Assembly: GCF_030272615.1 (NCBI RefSeq) | Contig: NC_081414.1 | Location: 780,370,119-780,434,118 of the forward strand | DNA length: 64,000 nt | Direction of reading: 5' to 3' | Source of the DNA: Cryptomeria japonica | Lineage: Eukaryota; Streptophyta; Pinopsida; Cupressales; Cupressaceae | Shown: positions 59,697 through 64,000 of the stretch, piece by piece | Numbering within the stretch: position 1 is the first letter of the stretch | Layout: every line of letters starts with the position of its first letter | Made by a program: the position numbers and the translations under genes | Notes under the pieces: generated by a model | Databases searched by the model: none | Seen by the model: the letters and a program-made list of their open reading frames with translations, nothing else | Told to the model about the DNA's origin: nothing

Positions 59697-60815
59697 TTGA
59701 GGAAGATCCTGACACTGATAGAGATGGAAAACTTGAGAAAGCAATTGGAAACAACTCTTTCAGACTTTGATGCAGAAAAGGTGAAGAATATCAAACTTGA
59801 AGATGACCTGAAGGCTACACAAGATATCATTCAAGGACTTCAAGAAAATATCACTATTGCAAGGAATAAGAGAAGAGAACTTTGTAAAAAGATGCAGAAT
59901 GATGATGATGATGAAAAAGAAACTTCTAATGACCTGGTGAACAAACTGAGACAAGAAAATAGTACAATGAAGAATGAGATGCAAGATATGACTATGAGAT
60001 TTTGCAAAGAGACTAAAAATTGGAAGAAGAATGGAGATGACTTGGCTAAAAGAATCAATGATGTGGCAAATGAAAATCTAAGACTCAGTCATGACAATGA
60101 TATGCTAAAGAAAGATCTAATTCACTTAGAATATGACAAAAATGAACTCATGAGACAGAAAGATTTCTTGGAAAATGAGTTGGCTACTGCAAATCAACAC
60201 AAGGAGAAATTCAAGAAAAATTCAGAGGAACTTGATGGCATGCTGAAGAATCAGAAACCTAATGGTGGTACAAATGGCCTTGGCTTTGAAGTTGGTGAAA
60301 GCTCTAGTACTACAAACAATCATGATCATAGTGAACCGGTAAGAAAACCTAATGCTTACAAATTTAATGGGAAATGCTTTAACTATAACAAGTATGGTCA
60401 TAGAGAAAATTAGTGTAGATCTAGAAATTATCTTAACACTAATGCACCCACCAGTCAATGTTCTAAATGCAATAAAGCTGGTCACAATTCAGAAAATTGC
60501 AGAATGAATGTAAGATGTTATGTTTGTGGAAGATTTGGACACTTATGTAATCAATGCAGAACACACACTGGCATAGGATATGGAAAAGTTATTCAAAAAA
60601 ACAATGTGACTTGTTATGCTTGTAACAAAATTGGACATATTGCAAAATTTTGTAGAAGTAAGACATCACCAAAAAATAACAAAGGACCCAGTTTGAAAGG
60701 TAAAGAAAAGGTTGAAGAGGTAAAGAAAGAATTCTCAAAGCAATGGATTAGAAAGTCAGATCAAAATGTTGATGGGAATACTCCTCCACTGGCAGGAGAC
60801 TCTTCATCTAACTGA
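59697..60815 (+). pseudogene. Element H Gag-like protein: long coiled coil and four CCHC zinc knuckles
   Basis: One frame, one stop. Residues 1-about 180 are charged heptad-like coiled coil (ENLRKQLETTLSDFDAEKVK...). Then EELDGMLKNQKPNGGTNGLGF, the usual pre-knuckle signature, then four knuckles at 60375-60416, 60459-60500, 60516-60557 and 60612-60653 (C-X2-C-X4-H-X4-C). The first has Tyr for its second Cys and contains the stop (TAG 60411, probably from Trp TGG). The UBN2 Gag domain that begins ordinary copia Gag is absent. Four knuckles are more than the usual one or two. Likely binds the element RNA. Ends TGA 60813-60815. Confidence 0.75.
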
Positions 60816-61119
60816 ATGAAAATCCTTTGGGGGTCTGGCAACTAATTGAAAAACATGCTAATATACCCTCGGTTGATGGTGAGATGTTAAATTACTTCTT
60901 TATTGGCAGATGAGTTAAGTTTGACTTAATTAGAAGGAATTAAATGTGGTAGTTGAAGAAAATAACATTATAAAGTAAGTGTTTTGGCTCCTTTTTTCCA
61001 TTCACCGATCATTCAAATCTTCGAGAGCGCAAAAATTTCTGAGCGAAGGCATCCTTAGCGAAAAGGGAAGTAGTTCATCCAAGCACTCATCCTAAAGGTA
61101 GATTGAGGTATTTATAACT
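60816..61119 (+). other. Spacer between the two frames of element H
   Basis: About 300 bases with no frame, ending in GGTATTTATAACT just before ATG 61120. May be a linker or an internal leader. Confidence 0.5.
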
Positions 61120-64000
61120 ATGGCTTCTTCATCTACACCTAAATTTATTGCAAACCCTACTATGATTGAGGTTATCAAGTGACCTAGACCCGTGTTCAAA
61201 CTTATTCCCAAAATTGCGAAAAAGGATGATACCCTAGGAGCATTTTCAAAAATACCTAAGGGAGTATTTTATGCAGAGGATCCTAGAATATACATACATT
61301 GTCATATTGAGGAATTAGGAGATGATGAAATCAAGAACATGTATAGGACTGTAATCTATGATGAAAATGGTAATGTCAAACTAGAACACAAGGTAGTGGA
61401 AACCCTAGGTTTTGTGGATATTCTTAGCATTCCTAATTTTCTTGAAGATGTGATAAAAATAGTCCTAAGCAGAGTCCATGGAAAATTATTTTGATTGGAT
61501 TCCATCCATAAGATCACTAAAGAAGTAGTTAGGGTAGTAACAGGATTACCTTCCACCAATAGTAGGCCTGATAGAACTAATAAAGTTCCAAATGACACTA
61601 TGACAACCTTAACCAGCGCAAAATTTTATAGAAGATCCCTAAGAGTCAATGATGTGAAGGACATCAATGTCAGATTTGTTAGTATGATTCTTGGCTATAA
61701 GGTTACACATGCAAATAGGTTAAACTCAATATCCAGCCTATGTATTAAAAGTGCATATGACATGGTGAACAACAATAAAATAATAGATGTGTGTGAATGG
61801 CTTAAAGATGAATTGATAGACAACTTGAAGAAACAACCTAAAGAAAATCAAAGTTGATAATAAGGGAACTTTCAGATTGTGAAATCTGCTTGTATGTTTA
61901 ATGCTATACATTACCAAGGAAGTACCCAGTATTGGTAAGAAAGACTTTGGTGTTGATATTCTGGTAGGAAAGCAACTGTTGGACATATTGAACAACATGG
62001 GAGATGATAGAGAGAAACATATAAATGAACATTTTCAAGCATTGAAGGCCCGAATGAAGACAAGAACAAGGCTATCTCAAGCAATTGTTGACAAATATCA
62101 AAAGGAGATATGCTTTGTAATTAAGAAAGATGAAATCTGGTTGGAGGTAGTTGTCCCTAGAACTCTTTGGGTAACCGAGATGGGATATGAGATTGATGAT
62201 AACATAATTGAGACCTATGCAAAAGCCCTCATTGAAGCACCAAAAGAACCATCTGAGAAAGTTTTTGGCAATGCAAAAATAATTGAGAGTGGCATCCAAT
62301 CTTAGAAAAGAGTCAATTAAACTAAACAAATAGTGAGGAAAGAAACAAGACAAGATAAAGAGATTAAAGAAGATGTACTTAACAAAACTAGTATCAAGGA
62401 AAGTGAGTTGGAAGGACTTCAACCAAAAGCTCATCTTTCACCGGTTGCAACTTCTTCTGAAAGTGATATACTGACTGAGTTCAAAAGGGTAGTAAGGAAA
62501 AGAAAACCCTCACTGACACCCTCACCTACACCCAGAAGAACAAGACAAAAGAAACAGGCAATTAGGCCTCCAGCTAAGAAGCTAACTCCAAAGAAAAAGA
62601 AGGTAAAACATGCGATTGCTCCACTGGACAAATTTCTAAATAAAATAACTGAGGATGGAAAATTGAAAAATATTAGCAAGTTGTATAACACACTTTCTAA
62701 TGATGATAAACAGAGCATAGAGAATAGTGTAATTTTACACTTAGACATTTACAAGAAATTTTTGATGGAGATTGTTGATGATATATCCAATGATTTATAT
62801 AGAAGACTAGAAGCTAGAAGGGTAGCTATTGTTGAGTTAGATAAAAAGATAAAGATATAAAAATTACTTGTAGTTCACCCATTGAACTCCAATAAAGAGA
62901 TAGATGAATTAATCAATGAGGCCAACCGAATAGTATTTTCAACCAGTCACTAGCATTTAGCACTAATGGTAGGCAAAGTGAATGAAATCATTGAAGAAAC
63001 TACAGATCAATGGGATATATTCTTTGTTGAAAAGGAGAAACAAGAAGAGCTTAAAAGAACCAAGACTATCAGAGTCTACCAAAAGGACAAGGATAAGGGG
63101 AAAGGTAAGGTAGGTGGACCTCCAAGCCTAAAGATAACTGATAACTTGCCCCCACCTCCTTTTAATACTCCACCGATACATACTATTGACAAACAATCGA
63201 ACATAGATAGTATGGAGACTCCTCATGAGGATACAAATCCTGAGTTTGAAGTTTTGTACACTATGAATATATACACCCAAGGGGTAAATATTGTTGTTGA
63301 TAAAGAGACCACTGAAGATAAGAAGAAAGATGTGGCTACTGAGCCACTGGCTGTAGATATTGAGATTGGGGTTGAGACACAAATTGAACAATTAGTTGAT
63401 CCCCTATCTACTGGAATGGTGACTGATACTGAAACCACTGAGCTAGAGAAACCAGTTGACAACACAAAGAAACCAGTTGAGATATTGACAATGGACAGTA
63501 CAGTGGTGCATAATGAGAAACTGACAGTAAATACTAAGAATTCATCAGAGAAACCAGCAGTAGAGAGCACATTGAAACCCACTTAGGCACAAGTTCATGC
63601 AGGGATAGTGTCACCGGCAATAGCTGAGAAACCCAAGCCTTTGCTAGTAGAAATGCAAACACAAAATGACCTACCAAAGGTCAATACAAGCAAAGAGGTT
63701 ACTCACACCGACAAAATACAAATTGTTGGTTCTTCCATGAGAAAATTCAGACCAACAAATGGGATAGAGGTATTGTTGGATTCCATTAAGAAAATCACAG
63801 AGTGTAGTGCACAAGCATATAAGGCTATTGATGATACAATTCCTATTATAAAATTAATAGCACCCAAGTGCAATGTGGAAAATAAAGATTCTTTAAATCA
63901 ACTAGACACATTGTCTAAGTATATCACTGGTAACATTGTGATAGTTGATCATATTAATGAGGAGACATTTAAAGAGAAAATGGATAAAGAAAAATAGAAA
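61120..64000 (+). pseudogene. Element H second protein, about 960 codons, unknown family
   Basis: ATG 61120 (MASSSTPKFIANPTMIEVIK, then TGA 61180). The first part has VVRVVTGLPSTNSRPDRTNK, SLRVNDVKDINVRFVSMILG and NNNKIIDVCEWLKDEL, followed by one shift near 61890. It then stays in one frame to the window edge: FGVDILVGKQLLDILNNMGD, WLEVVVPRTLWVTEMGYEID, a basic patch near 62530-62620 (RRTRQKKQ, KKKKVKH) like a nuclear signal, a Pro/Thr-rich middle and a helical end. Stops at 61180, 61492, 62303, 62318, 62858, 62951, 63584 and 63995. No protease, RT or integrase motif. The globular start could be an accessory or extended Gag protein; unknown. Confidence 0.55.

Larger units (their letters stand above)
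58899..64000 (+). mobile_element. Element H: copia-like LTR element with extra ORFs, 5' part only
   Basis: A 754-bp LTR (58899-59652) and a Met-type primer site are followed by a Gag-like coiled-coil/zinc-knuckle frame and a second frame of about 960 codons with no pol motif. The second LTR and any pol lie beyond the window, so neither the length nor the autonomy of the element can be judged. The LTR module and primer place it with the copia group. Confidence 0.75.

Overview
The window looks like repeat-dominated nuclear DNA of a large-genome land plant, most likely a gymnosperm (inference). It has nested Ty1/copia and Ty3/gypsy LTR retrotransposons, initiator-Met-tRNA primer sites (TGGTATC-type), plant mobile domain (PMD) genes and AT-rich spacers. 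I see no intact host gene, no rRNA or tRNA gene and no CRISPR array. Nearly every reading frame carries stops or frameshifts, so coding calls are given as pseudogenes.

Layout, left to right. (1) 1-7490: a complete but dead copia element A (200-6858, 5-bp target duplication GATTG) sits inside an older copia LTR. (2) 7.5-11.5 kb: decayed repeats, including a gypsy-type LTR. (3) 11.56-19.79 kb: a minus-strand gypsy pol (D) is split inside its integrase by a minus-strand copia element C (12139-19025); joining D across C restores its reading frame. (4) 19.8-22.8 kb: spacer, a degenerate tandem field and a faint PMD fragment. (5) 22.85-29.86 kb: the least ordinary block. It holds a plus-strand ORF of unknown family converging on a minus-strand gene with DDE-transposase-like motifs. 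A 1.6-kb field of interleaved inverted CATATG-centred repeats lies beside them, bordered by GA and CT tracts in mirror orientation. Copies of a near-palindrome around CGGATATCCG lie at both outer limits and inside. I read it as a candidate DNA transposon or foldback-like element. (6) 30.7-37.3 kb: a PMD gene split by a non-autonomous LTR element E (31037-36498). (7) 37.3-50.5 kb: a 12.7-kb gypsy element B (37486-50211, duplication CATCA) inserted into a minus-strand copia LTR (G). B carries, between pol and its 3' LTR and on the opposite strand, an apparently intron-containing PMD gene. (8) 50.5-57.5 kb: copia pol remnant, LTR, gag remnant and a further LTR, in a tandem-like arrangement, plus unassigned sequence. 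(9) 58.9-64.0 kb: the 5' part of a copia-like element H with a coiled-coil, four-zinc-knuckle first frame and a further frame of about 960 codons of unknown family, cut by the window edge.

How the parts relate: the full-length elements are classic copy-and-paste units (LTR promoter, tRNA-primed reverse transcription, protease, RT/RNase H, integrase), now inactive through stops and lost catalytic residues. The nesting gives a relative chronology: D before C, the older LTR before A, the PMD gene before E, and G before B. Product names are from motif recognition only; no database search was run.
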